Origin: Numida meleagris
Lineage: Eukaryota > Chordata > Aves > Galliformes > Numididae
Length of the DNA: 64,000 bases
NCBI RefSeq assembly: GCF_002078875.1
Contig: NC_034410.1
Coordinates: 96,525,292 to 96,589,291, forward strand
Direction: 5' to 3'
Shown here piece after piece: positions 16,615 to 27,087 of the stretch. Both the position numbers and the translations under genes were made by a program. Numbering within the stretch: the stretch's first letter is position 1; every line of letters starts with the position of its first letter. The notes under the pieces were generated by a model. The model saw nothing but the letters and a program-made list of their open reading frames with translations. It searched no databases and was not told the DNA's origin.

Positions 16615-18630
16615 GTGCTTAACTCATGCATGCTTTGTTCACTCCTTTACCCATACCATTATACTTACTGCAGTGTATATAAATTTGCATTTGCAGATAT
16701 GTGGTGTACAGAGTGGTTTGCATGGTTAACGGAAGCTTAACTGCTTTCTGTGTTGTAGCATGATTTTGAGGTAAAAACTCAGAGTCATAATCTAGGACTC
16801 CTTTGTTTTTTCACTTCTTATTCTGTGTTTTTCATTTTCATTCTTTATTCATGTATTTTTAAAAGCCATTCCATTACATTAAAATGGCTATCCAAAAACA
16901 GGCCTTTAAGTCTGTATTTATTCAGTTAAAGAAGTGTCTGATTTTCAGAGGTACTGAGTTGATGGCTGTTCTTATTGAAACTGGAAGCTGGAAGTGAAGT
17001 TTCTCAGCTAATCGGTTATCCTAAATATGGGCTAGAATGTCTAATTTTAGAAACTAAGATAGGCAAGTGTTGGCACTGTTCTTTCAGTTCCTAGTTTTCT
17101 CCCACACTGGAAAGATTTTAAATGTTTTGATTTCTCTACCATTGATTTACAGTCTGTGAGGTGTTGGAATTAATAAAAGGAAAATAGCAATGAAAAGATA
17201 GTGGACATTATTAATATACAGTGGAAGAGAACAGTTCAGAGCCACTCACTCACTTCTTAGCAGGTCAAACTCACGGATTTATATGACAGTGTGAAATAAA
17301 AACAGTGTATGAACCAGTAATATAAATATGAAATTTAAGGCATATTAGATCATTCTTTTTCAGAATTTTAAGTGTTTTATAAATTTTCAGTGTTGATCAG
17401 TTTTGAAGTGATGAGTTTTTATGGTTTTTTGCATTTTTAATCAGATTAGGTGCTAACAGGAACCTCAAAACATACATCCCAATAATACTGTTAGAAATGC
17501 TTATTAAAAGTTGTCTCACATATCCACAATAAGTTTGGAAGAAATGTAAAAGAAAGAGATGGCACTTTATTTGGGATTTTGGCAGGAGGTGGTAGTGCCA
17601 ACTGGCTTAGCCAGTGCAGGTTTTTTTTAAAAAAGATGTTAATTTATGTGAAATCATGGCCTTGTTCATTTCCTCAGAGCTATATAAAGTTTGGATTTGC
17701 TTCTATTGAGATACAAGAACATCCAGCTAACAAAAGACACTGTGTTGATGCCTCTTGTCTAATCTTTGGAGACGGGCTGGAATAAAGACTGAAAAGAAAG
17801 AGAAAGAGACATGTTCTATGGGAAAGATGACAAAGTACTTGTGAGGAAAGAGTAAAAACAAGGCCAAAAAAATTTGTAAAAAATGATAGTGTCCAGATTC
17901 CCATCTGGAGTCATCAAGCTGCATGAATTTGCATCAGCTGTGTTGCTAAGCAGAGAGCGTTAGGAGAGAAAGTGATTATGGACTTGAAAAGCTGAAAAAG
18001 AAAATAGCCGCATATGGAAGAAAAGCAGGCAGGTAAGGTAAAAAATGAAGACTGTAACAAAGAACATAGGGCAATCTGAAGGTAAGAAAGATAACCTTCC
18101 ACTGGAACAGTTTTGTACTCTGGATTGTATTTCTCCATGTTTGCAATTTACTTGTTCTTAGAATCAGACATGATGTGAGTTTTCAGTTGGTTTTCCAGGT
18201 GTATACAGAGACTATAGGCTTGTTAAAAACACCGTGTTTAGAAAGAAAATGACAGCTGTCTATCGTTCACCGCAGAGCATGCTTAAATAAATATAATAGC
18301 AAGTTCTGATTCTGATCAGAAAGTGTTTGAGCTGCTTTCAGAAAGCTGGTGTCGTTTCTCTTAATGATAACAATTAATTTCTCCTTTCCTGGTGTGGAAA
18401 GAGAGGGAAGCAGAGTGGGTTCATTGGCATGCCGTTCAGAGGCAAATGGACCCAGAGGGTCCATCTGTGTAAGAAGAGATCATATTGTTTTCTGTTGAAT
18501 GATGTGAACTTTGAGGGCCTTGAAGTGCAGTGGCGTTGCTCAGCTGTCTACGTAAAGGTACAATTAACAAATGTTGCTTGGTGAAGAACCTCATAAGCCT
18601 CAACTCTCTCTCTTCATCCTGCCCCAACAG
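16615..18630 (+). other. PIEZO2: PIEZO2 intron 5
   Basis: This 2.0-kb GT-AG intron (GTGCTT donor) is AT-rich. I see no repeat family or RNA gene in it. The acceptor tract is strong (ctctctctcttcatcctgccccaacag). Confidence 0.9.
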
Positions 18631-19023
18631 TGAGCCTACACAGGTCACCATGCTCTATTCTCGTCAGGGGACTACAGAAACCATTGAGGAGGTAGAAGGA
18701 GAGCATGAAGAGGAAGGAGCCCATTCTGCTTCAAGGCAGGATGAGGAAGAGGTGGAAGATTATAGCCTGGGTTCAGAAGGAGCTGCGTATACTCCTGATA
18801 CCGATGTGCCATTGTACTCCACAGTGGACAGCAATGCAGAAGCGCCGCCTTCCTATAGCAAAGCTGTCAGCTTTGAACACCTTCCTTTTGGCTCCCCAGA
18901 TGACTCAGCTGGAAAGAGTCTCATGATGGTGAGCCCAGATGACAGTCGGACAGACAGACTTAATGATGCAATTCTCCCTCCATTGACGCACGAGCTAACG
19001 GCTAGTGAGCTGCTTCTGAACAA
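18631..19023 (+). CDS. PIEZO2: PIEZO2 exon F (window exon 6): acidic linker leading to membrane unit 8
   Basis: At 393 nt this is the largest exon here, encoding residues 230-360. It opens SEPTQVTMLYSRQGTTETIEE, then an acidic low-complexity stretch (EVEGEHEEEG...DEEEVEDY), then conserved blocks APPSYSKAVSFEHLPFGS, SPDDSRTDRL and ILPPLTHELTASELLLNK. The APPSY...SFEHL and PPLTHELTASELLL blocks match mammalian PIEZO2 closely, while the acidic middle differs in length and composition, as expected for a disordered loop. The donor GTAAGG leaves two bases of a Lys codon. Confidence 0.97.
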
Positions 19024-20159
19024 GTAAGGACCTTTGAGTGGGTGAAATTTTAGGTCCCAGTCTATGAAGTTTTCGCTTTTTTTTTTCCTCTCGATACAAG
19101 CCAATATTTTTGATACAGACCTTGTGCTGAGTTTGATTCAAAGGAAGAGGCTCATTTCCTGTGCAGTTGTTCTAATTACAGATTTCTAAAATGATTCAAA
19201 TCCATGTTGGAAAAAATCTGTGCTTTCTCCCCGGATACCATAGCTAATTGTTCCAATTAGCATCAGATTTCTGTACGCTAAAAGTTATGGGGTCAAGAGC
19301 TTTTCTAAACATTCCTTGTGAACAGGACAGGGCTTCTCTTCTGCAGACAGCTGTGATTTCAAATAAGCTTCTTCCAGGGCTATCTGGGAAAATGTTTCTC
19401 TTTTAATTATTTTGGATTACTATTAAGGAAACTCTGACCTTTGACAGAGTATATGTTTAAGTCAGTAGGATCTGTGGACTCTGTAGAGAGAACACTTTGC
19501 TGAGTGCTTTCCTAAGGCATAAGGATTTTGCCCCTCAGGCAACATATTGAGTAGTGCCAGTGGTCTCAGGTAGTCTAACTGCTCTTCCTCTGCTTTCTGG
19601 CCTGACTCAACCAAGGGACAACTTCCTTGAAGTTGGAGTTGGACACAATGACCTGTCTTTACGGACAGGTCTTACTTGCCCCTTCCAACCCAAACAATTC
19701 CATGATTCTATGAAGTCAAGGACAAAATCTTAAATCACTTTTCAACCTGACAGCACATAGAAAGAGAGGCATAGATCTGATTTTGTAGATGTAGAATCCT
19801 TTCTTCTGACTGTCAGTGGTTATTTTGGATTTCCAGCTAAATCTCCTCTTAGACCAGGGCACTCCTTAAGAAAAGCAAAAAGAACTGACATATGTGAAAT
19901 TTATGCAATGATTTATTTCTATCTTTTATGTTTATTTGAGCAGATTAATTAAAAAGCAACAGAACAGCACTTCCAATTATTCTGGTTGAAGTTCTGCAAG
20001 CTTAGATTCAGACAATTCAATTATAATTCTAAATCCCATCCTTTTTTTTTCCTCCATTAAGTTCACCAGCAGAATGCTGTAGCTTTTCAAAAGGGAAAAT
20101 GGTATCAATTTAAAAATCAGCTGTTGTGAATTTCATTTGCATTTCTCTGCTCCTCACAG
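19024..20159 (+). other. PIEZO2: PIEZO2 intron 6
   Basis: This 1.1-kb intron contains a short CR1 3' tail and AT-rich sequence. It ends in a good acceptor (atttctctgctcctcacag). Confidence 0.92.
19630..19713 (+). mobile_element. CR1 LINE 3' terminal remnant, sense
   Basis: The segment reads 'ggagttggacacaatgacct', then 'ccttccaacccaaacaattc' and 'catgattctatga', the extreme 3' end of an avian CR1. Only about 85 nt is recognisable. Confidence 0.75.
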
Positions 20160-20418
20160 GATGTTTCATGATGATGAGCTAGAGGAATCAGAGAAATTCT
20201 ATGTTGGTCAGCCTCGAGTCTTGCTTCTTATTTATGCCCTGTACAATACTCTGGTGGCCCGATCAGAAATGGTGTGCTATTTTGTGATCATCCTTAACCA
20301 CATGATCTCTGCCTCCATGATAACACTGGTGCTGCCCATCCTTATCTTCCTTTGGGCCATGCTGTCTGTCCCTCGACCAAGCAAACGTTTCTGGATGACT
20401 GCCATTGTCTACACTGAG
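20160..20418 (+). CDS. PIEZO2: PIEZO2 exon G (window exon 7): start of membrane unit 8
   Basis: The exon encodes residues 361-447: MFHDDELEESEKFYVGQPR, then hydrophobic helices around VLLLIYALYNTLVA, MVCYFVIILNHMISASMITL and VLPILIFLWAMLSV, then PRPSKRFWMTAIVYTE. By family knowledge these are the first helices of the penultimate four-helix unit of the propeller blade. Conservation with mammals is near complete, so confidence is high. The donor is GTATGC and the exon ends in phase 0. Confidence 0.98.
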
Positions 20419-20924
20419 GTATGCTGCTGTTTTTGCAACCCTATATGTCAAACACAGAAAACTCAAGCTGTGAGCTTTGCATGTTCTCTGTTCTGTTTCT
20501 ACTCTGTAAGGTCCAGTGGCCTTTCGTATTAATTTAAATGTTTGTTAAATCCTTAGCAATATCTATGGCATGAGAAGGTCTTGTTTGTGTTTTTCTTCAC
20601 TGCTGTGGGCAACATCCTTTCTGGCATGTAAAGTAGTTATCACAAAACCAGGCCATTTACAAATAGCTGCTGTATAGCTGATAATCAAGAGACAGTATAC
20701 ACTACCTGTGGCATCTCAGGTACCTCAGTGCACCATCTGTTGGTAAATGCTGAATTTAGTCATTGATGGCCTTATGACTCAAGAAACATAAACTGTTGTT
20801 CCTCTTTGTTAATGAATGTTTGCTAATCATCTCACAAAGTTGACAAAGTAGTCATATTTCTCTCTTAATATTATGATGCTGCCATGCTTAGAAAACACCC
20901 GAAGTGTGTTGTGTTTCTGAACAG
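20419..20924 (+). other. PIEZO2: PIEZO2 intron 7
   Basis: This 506-nt GT-AG intron shows no recognisable repeat or RNA gene. Confidence 0.95.
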
Positions 20925-21107
20925 GTAGCCATTGTCATCAAGTACTTTTTCCAGTTTGGCTTCTTTCCTTGGAATAAATATGTGGATTACACAAAAGATA
21001 AACCTTATCATCCACCCAATATCATTGGCATTGAGAAGAAAGAGGGCTACGTACACTATGATCTTGTTCAGCTCCTTGCTTTATTTTTCCACAGATCCAT
21101 TTTAAAG
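20925..21107 (+). CDS. PIEZO2: PIEZO2 exon H (window exon 8): membrane unit 8, second half
   Basis: The exon encodes residues 448-508. VAIVIKYFFQFGFFPWNKY is a membrane helix ending at the conserved FFPWN. A hydrophilic KDKPYHPPNIIGIEKKEGYV loop follows, then DLVQLLALFFHRSILK. The exon is phase 0 at both ends (183 nt, 61 codons), with donor GTAAGC. The PPxIxGxEK motif is shared by PIEZO1 and PIEZO2. Confidence 0.98.
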
Positions 21108-21298
21108 GTAAGCTGAGTTCATGTGATTTTTTATTTTGTATTTAAGTTTTTAGTCATTCGAGTTATATTTCAACACCATTAATTTGTTGTCTCCCTAGCA
21201 AACACTGTGATAAATGCCTGCAATAAACACTGTGACAGAAATACAAATAAATACAGTAAGTACAAATTTGAAATGTTCACCTTTCCTTTTTCCACTAG

Positions 21299-21551
21299 TG
21301 CCATGGATTGTGGGATGAAGATGATAAAGGGGACAACTCAAGTAATAAAGGAGATACTGATGATGAGCTTTCTCTGCCAGGAGGCAGGAGAGACTCTTCT
21401 GGGTCTCTGAAGTCCGTCAATCTTGCAGCATCAGTGGAGTCCATCCATGTCCACTTCCCCGAGCAACAGACAGCAATCAGGAGGAAGAGCTCCAGCAGTG
21501 CATCACAGCTTTCTCACAGATCCAGCTTCTCCTCACACAGATCTAAGAGAG
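21299..21551 (+). CDS. PIEZO2: PIEZO2 exon I (window exon 9): Ser-rich cytosolic loop between membrane units 8 and 9
   Basis: The exon encodes residues 509-592, starting CHGLWDEDDKGDNSSNKGDT, then DDELSLPGGRRDSSGSLKS, the conserved NLAASVESIHVHFPEQQTAIR, and a Ser/Arg-rich tail. RRDSS and RRKSSS resemble basophilic-kinase (PKA/PKC-type) target sites; that is inference from motif only. The preceding intron is just 191 nt. The donor is GTAAAT and one base of a Gly codon is carried over. Confidence 0.97.
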
Positions 21552-22260
21552 GTAAATTGTGGCATTTCGGGGACTTGAAGAGCAAATGTTCATTTCCCAT
21601 AAGATCATACTGCTGAAACCTTGTGCCTCTTCCTGTGGAGAACGCAGAAACTACTGAATGCTGTTGCTCCTCAGTGGGGAAATTGGATATGAAGCAAAAT
21701 ATCTTTGTGTTTGAACACGCTCCAAACCTTCTTAAAGTTCAAATGAAGATCTGTACTTTGTGATTCACTATGTTTTTAGAATGACATTATCCAAAAGCTG
21801 GGAAAGGAATGTCCACTGTGGCCCAGATCCAGAGTTTCTGGTTTAGCATAATCCCCAGCTAGAGGGAATTCAAAGCACATGTATTTTTCATATTTACATT
21901 CAGTGGTACTTGAAGTGAAAAAAAAAATGATCAAGGATGTTGAAGTGACTTACCTTTCCTATCTTATGAAAAAGAAGGGCTTACAGTAGCCTGAATGTAT
22001 AGTTCTGATTGAGATGACCAAGTCAGACCAGTCGAGTTTCTGCCTATATCACTCTTCATCTAGAACCTGTCCTGAATGTTTTCAAGGTTTTAAAATATCA
22101 GAAATAAATTACCATAAGGATTTATTTCAAAGCATCTTTCAAATGTGGAACTTAGATATGGGGTAGAATTCTCTATGTCTATTACTTTCTAATTCTTTCA
22201 TTTAAACTTTGATTTTGAATTAGCTTCTTTCTCTTCTCTTTCCCTCCCTCTTTTTATCAG
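21552..22260 (+). other. PIEZO2: PIEZO2 intron 9
   Basis: This 709-nt intron has no recognisable repeat. It ends in a strong pyrimidine tract (ttctctttccctccctctttttatcag). Confidence 0.95.
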
Positions 22261-22393
22261 GAAGTACCAGTACAAGAAACAGCAGTCAGAAAGGAAGCAG
22301 TGTGCTAAGCATCAAGCAAAAATCTAGGAAAGAACTTCTTATGGAAAAGTTTCGAGAACAAATGATCAAAGCCAAGGCCTTTACAATTAAAAA
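22261..22393 (+). CDS. PIEZO2: PIEZO2 exon J (window exon 10): basic loop, clasp-type region
   Basis: The exon encodes residues 593-636: STSTRNSSQKGSSVLSIKQK, then SRKELLMEKFREQMIKAKAFTIKK. The Ser-rich N-terminal half passes into a basic amphipathic helix leading to the last membrane unit. Mammalian PIEZO2 shows the same arrangement with substitutions (e.g. KRELYMEKLQEHLIKAKAF from memory). The donor is GTGAGC; the split Lys codon is completed by the next exon. Confidence 0.96.
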
Positions 22394-22850
22394 GTGAGCA
22401 ATGTGAGGAGTTGTTGGGTGGGCCTGGGGGGAGGTTCCAAACAGCTGATTAATGGAGTAAAATGTTTTAAATGTAGGTTACTTCTTCTGCTAATTCAAAT
22501 GGATGAATGTATAGATATATATTATTCATTCTATTGGGACGTTTTCACTCTTAAGTCACACCAACTGAACTTCAGACAAATGAGCAGAGGTTCAAACAGC
22601 ACCGTAAGGGTGTTCATCTCTCTCTGATGAAAGGTTAAATATGTGAACTGACTTGGGTGACTATGCATATTTCTACTGAACAAATGCTAATATGATGCTT
22701 TAGCAGCATGAGACTGGTGTCTGTGAAGATTTGTGAAGGCTGTCAGTGAACTTTATTTGTACAAGCATTACTCGTATCACCTCCAGCCACTCGTTTATTC
22801 AATACAAGCTACAGTGTTCTTGAATTGCATTGTGGTCATTGTTGTTTTAG
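22394..22850 (+). other. PIEZO2: PIEZO2 intron 10
   Basis: This 457-nt GT-AG intron shows no recognisable repeat or RNA gene. Confidence 0.95.
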
Positions 22851-22998
22851 GACTCTCCAGGTGTACGTGCCCATCAGACAATTTTTCTACAATCTTATTC
22901 ATCCAGACTACAGTGCAGTGACTGACGTGTATGTGCTGATGTTCCTCGCAGATACAGTGGACTTTATCATCATTGTCTTTGGATTTTGGGCTTTCGGG
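22851..22998 (+). CDS. PIEZO2: PIEZO2 exon K (window exon 11): entry to membrane unit 9
   Basis: The exon encodes residues 637-686: TLQVYVPIRQFFYNLIHPDY, then the membrane helix VYVLMFLADTVDFIIIVFG ending FWAFG. The helix is nearly invariant across vertebrate PIEZOs. It is the first helix of the innermost blade unit, next to the pore module. The donor GTACGT follows in phase 0, and the next intron is only 97 nt. Confidence 0.98.
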
Positions 22999-23095
22999 GT
23001 ACGTCACAGAGGGCATCTATGTAAATCCTTGGTTGGGAGCCTTGCCATAATTGCTCAGTTCTTCCTCAACCACTCTGTTACATTTTTCCTTTCAG

Positions 23096-23310
23096 AAACA
23101 CTCTGCAGCAGCAGATATTACCTCTTCATTATCAGAGGACCAGGTTCCAGAGGCGTTTTTGGTGATGGTGCTCATTCAGTTTGGTACCATGGTGGTAGAC
23201 CGAGCGCTCTACCTCAAAAAGACTGTCATGGGAAAGGTCATCTTCCAGGTCATCCTTGTTTTTGGGATTCATTTCTGGATGTTCTTTATCTTGCCTGGAG
23301 TGACAGAAAG
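23096..23310 (+). CDS. PIEZO2: PIEZO2 exon L (window exon 12): membrane unit 9, central helices
   Basis: The exon encodes residues 687-757: KHSAAADITSSLSEDQVPEA, then helices FLVMVLIQFGTMVVDRALYL and GKVIFQVILVFGIHFWMFFI, ending LPGVTE. All motifs are shared with mammalian PIEZO2, with E for G after QVP and K for R in YLKKTV as local differences. The donor is GTATAA, and the split Arg codon is completed across a 2.2-kb intron. Confidence 0.98.
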
Positions 23311-24246
23311 GTATAAACCATTGTAATCATACAATATTCATTGAAAACCGATGCTTTACCAAGTTATTTGAATATGACTTTCAGATAGTTATAGCTAAGC
23401 TTTGGAATCACGAACGAATTTCTTCTTGGTCTCATTCCTAAACAGAATGTCAAAGTGCCTTTCCACAGCAATAGCTGTGGCCAATGTAAATTTGAGGAGG
23501 AAGGAACTAGATAGTAAAAGTATGTAATGAAATATTCTCAACTTAGTTCAAAAACAAAGCAGGTGAGAGAATACTGGCCTGTAACTGAGTACTCAGCTGA
23601 GAGAGTGCTGGCCTCTAGTTCAGTTCCCTACTCCCTAGACTGTTTTACATGCTTTATGAGACAGTATCTGGATACAAACGGAAGTATTCATAGGAGCAGT
23701 GATCACAATTTTATTCCTTTCCCCTTCCACCTGTACCATGCCTTCCTACCTTTATGCCCTAGTCTCTCATCAGAAACCTTGCTTTCCTGGCTGCACACTG
23801 ATTTAGACAACTTAGTGGAAAATGTCTCTCTCAGAGTAACCTATAGCTAGGTGCTCTTTTGGAATATGTGAATTTAAATCTCCTTAGACTGTTGAAGATC
23901 TAGATGCCATGTCTCTTCTGAAGAGCAGAAGTTCTCCCCTGGTTCTGCCACATGGCTCTAGAGGTGGTGTGGATATTGTCACCTGCTGCATGAAATCTTG
24001 CATCACATGCCTGATCAGACTGACCTGGAAATCTAACATTTCTCATTGCACGGCTCAAAGCAATCTGCACTGCAGAGATGTTACTGTTCCCTCTTTAGCT
24101 CTTGGCTAACTTCACTCTAGGACTTTAAAATGCCTTACTCCATTAACAGTGGAGGGAATTCAGCTGTGTCACCTGAACACAATTCATTTTGTAAACAATT
24201 AAGTTATTACACAGGTAAAAAACAAAATATGGATACAATGTAAATC

Positions 24247-24292
24247 AAAAAAAAGAAAAAGAAAAGAAAAGAAGAAGAAAGAGGAAGGAAGA
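24247..24292 (+). repeat. A-rich purine low-complexity tract
   Basis: Forty-six bases contain only A and G (A runs separated by G, then GAA and GGAA units). Confidence 0.9.
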
Positions 24293-24749
24293 ATATGTCT
24301 ATTTTCCTCTTAAAAATGGGTTGTTTTCTTTTTTCACAGTACAGTAATAATTGCAACCCTGTTTTGAAGAGTTTATTTTTCAAGTGGATCTCTTATCCAC
24401 TGAAAACTGAGGTGAAACTTTTGACTTGATTTGGGCACTTTCAAGAAAGAGCAATAAAATAATTTTGATATTTTCTGTGAACTCATGACATATTTATCTC
24501 ATGTTGTTAATCTCAAATCTGCATCTGAAACTCCTGTGTTCTTTATAAGTCATGCTGATTCTTAGAAGCCCATGCCAGTTTCTTAATCACAATAATTTTG
24601 TAGGAAGTAATTGAAAACAGTGGGTCATGTCTGATTTACAAAGCCTGTCGATCATGCAGTTCTAGCATGTTATTGGGCTGCAGTCGGAAGCTGGGCTGCC
24701 GCAAATGTTCACTAATATAGTCAAGGCTGAAGCTTATAATGTGTGTGGG

Positions 24750-25090
24750 GAGGTTAAGGGAACAAGTTCAGCCTGGAGAAGATGATGACCTCTCTTCACC
24801 TAACTATTAGGAGAGCATTAAGATGAAGCTTAGCTGTTTTCAGAGGTGCACCTTGATAAAGCAAGAGGCCACATGTTGGAGAAAGGGAAATTCCAGCTAG
24901 ATAGGATAACAAATCTTTTCACCCAGATGATAGTCAAACACTGGAGCAAGTTGCACAGACAGGTTGTGGGGTCTACATCTTCAGAGATATTCAGAACTGT
25001 GCAGGTTCCTGAATGATCAGGTGTGATTAGAGCTGATTCAAGCAAGGGTTGATGGAAAAGCTGGTCTTCAGAGACCAACTTCAGTTCTTG
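24750..25090 (+). mobile_element. Old CR1 LINE fragment, sense
   Basis: Diverged CR1 landmarks appear in order: 'aacaagttcagcctggagaa', 'tagtcaaacactggagcaag', 'ttgcacagacaggttgtggg', 'tcttcagagatattcagaac' and 'gcaagggttgatggaaaagc' near the 3' end. The divergence and lost 3' terminus indicate an old insertion. Confidence 0.75.
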
Positions 25091-25519
25091 TATGAGTCCT
25101 TGGCATTGGAGGTACATCCATGAATGCAAATAACCATTAATTCTATGTAGTCATTGCAGATGTCAGCCCTCTGAAAAGTGAAGCAAAGCAGTGTGAACCC
25201 ATGACTCACAGGAGATGTGCCACTCTTGAGTTGAGTCTCATGTGATGTAGCTAGGCACCTCTAGAGCCCTCACTCTTCTGAGATGCTGTTCCCATTCTCT
25301 TCCCTGAGACCCCGAGGTGACTACAGATGCTGTTTATAGACTTCCTCATTCAAATTCTTTCAAATACTGTGTCACCAGTGCACTGAAGTCAGAGGCCAAA
25401 GGCTTTTCACATGTTCTCAGGAAAGGGAAGCTGCCAGGAACACAAAACATTTCAAGCTGATTTGGTCATACACAGATACAATGCTCATCATTTTCCTTTA
25501 TTTGTCTTTTCCGTTACAG

Positions 25520-25678
25520 GAAATTTAGCCAGAACACTGTTGCCCAGCTCTGGTATTTTGTGAAATGTGTTTATTTTGGCTTATCAGCATATCAGATACG
25601 CTGCGGATATCCAACTCGTGTTCTTGGCAACTTCCTCACAAAAAGTTATAACTATGTGAACCTGTTCTTATTTCAAGG
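25520..25678 (+). CDS. PIEZO2: PIEZO2 exon M (window exon 13): last blade helix and start of anchor
   Basis: The exon encodes residues 758-810: KFSQNTVAQLWYFVKCVYFG, LSAYQIRCGYPTRVLGNFLT, then KSYNYVNLFLFQG. The WYFVKCxYFxLSAYQIRCGYPTR block is diagnostic of the PIEZO family and leads from the last blade helix into the anchor. The donor GTAAGT is consensus and two bases of a Gly codon are carried over. Confidence 0.98.
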
Positions 25679-26939
25679 GTAAGTCTAGACCTACTGCCCT
25701 CCTCCAGTCTTCCTTGAGATGAGAACCCTTTCTGAGATGCTGGGACTATTCATGACTTTTCTTCACGAGTTGTTGGAAATGAGACAGTGAATCTCGCACA
25801 GTATACTCCTCTGTATATGCCACGTGTCCCCTGTAGTCTAGCAAAAAACAATTTTAGGAATGCAGATCTCAGGAATATCAGTCTCCTACCCTGAATCTAG
25901 AAGTCTGAGTTATCAGTCTGATATTCAGATACAAAGGTAGGGGCTGCATGTGTTGGTAGACAACAGGTAATGTTATTTGTTCTGCAGTCCTAAAAAGTAG
26001 TAAGGCATCAAATCCCAAAAGAGATAATTGGAGCAGGTCTGCAGACTCTCGGTCTGCAGTTGGGGAGGAGGATAAAGAGATAGACAGTAACAGGGGAAAT
26101 CAAATCTCCACTTTGAAAAAAAAGTTTCTTTTGTGTACCGTTTGTAAAGTGCTGCACATCTGAAGCTCTTTAGGAGTTAGAAGCGTTGGTGTGAGTAACA
26201 GACACAGCCTCAAGAGTGTGAATGATGTTGTGATTGAGCTAGTTCAAAGCATGTATGTATTTCACAGAAAAGCTGGAATAATCTCAGCCTTTTCCAAATA
26301 TTTTCAGTTTGGGCTTGTGTCACTCCAATAGGAAAAGTTGTAGAAGAAAGCTTTCTTTACATGAAGCAGTCTTTATGACCTGGCCAAGCAGGAAAATGTG
26401 GAAGTACTAAAGGATGCATTTTGAAAAGCCGCTATGTGCATGTTGCTTTCCTGTTAGCCCACCTTCTTCTGCTGCTTAATTCTGAGTCATAAAGCCCAAT
26501 CCTGTATGCATTTGAGGAGTGCCCATCTACTATAAGAAGGCAATGCACCACTTGGTGTGAAGAGGTATAAAATGAAGTCCCATCATCCTGCAGAAAGGCC
26601 TTGTTCCTTTGTGCTCCCAGAGTAGAGGAATTTGTTGACACAAGATGTCTGTCTTGTACCATTCCATCAATATATCATACACAACTACTGAGCATAATGG
26701 TGCCAAAGCATGTTTATGGCCTCACAAGGGATTCTAGAGGAATGTGAGCTGTGGCAAAATATATCACCTTTAAGACATCAGCATTAGCCACACAATCTCA
26801 TAGTATGACTGCATAATTTCTAATTAAACTGCCTTTTAGTACTCATTTTGTTCTCCTTTTTCTGACATGTACACTTTCTATACTTATTTACTGTGGTTCC
26901 TCCATTTTTTACTAACCATCTGCTGTGGTCTCCCTTCAG
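25679..26939 (+). other. PIEZO2: PIEZO2 intron 13
   Basis: This 1.26-kb intron is unique sequence with no repeat I recognise. The acceptor (gtggtctcccttcag) is strong. Confidence 0.94.
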
Positions 26940-27087
26940 ATTCCGCCTGGTTCCATTTTTGACTGAGCTGAGAGCAGTAATGGACTGGGTTTGGACAGAT
27001 ACCACTCTCAGTCTTTCCAGCTGGATCTGTGTTGAAGATATCTATGCTCATATATTCATCCTGAAGTGCTGGCGAGAGTCAGAAAAG
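26940..27087 (+). CDS. PIEZO2: PIEZO2 exon N (window exon 14): anchor domain
   Basis: The exon encodes residues 811-860: FRLVPFLTELRAVMDWVWTD, then TTLSLSSWICVEDIYAHIFI and LKCWRESEK. This is the anchor hairpin that clamps the pore helices in PIEZO structures. The Glu in PFLTELR corresponds to the PIEZO1 anchor glutamate reported to affect conductance and ion selection (established family knowledge). The donor GTGAGG follows in phase 0. Confidence 0.98.

Larger units (their letters stand above)
23311..25519 (+). other. PIEZO2: PIEZO2 intron 12
   Basis: This 2.2-kb intron contains an A/G low-complexity tract and an old sense CR1 fragment. The rest is unique. The acceptor tract is atttgtcttttccgttacag. 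Confidence 0.92.
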
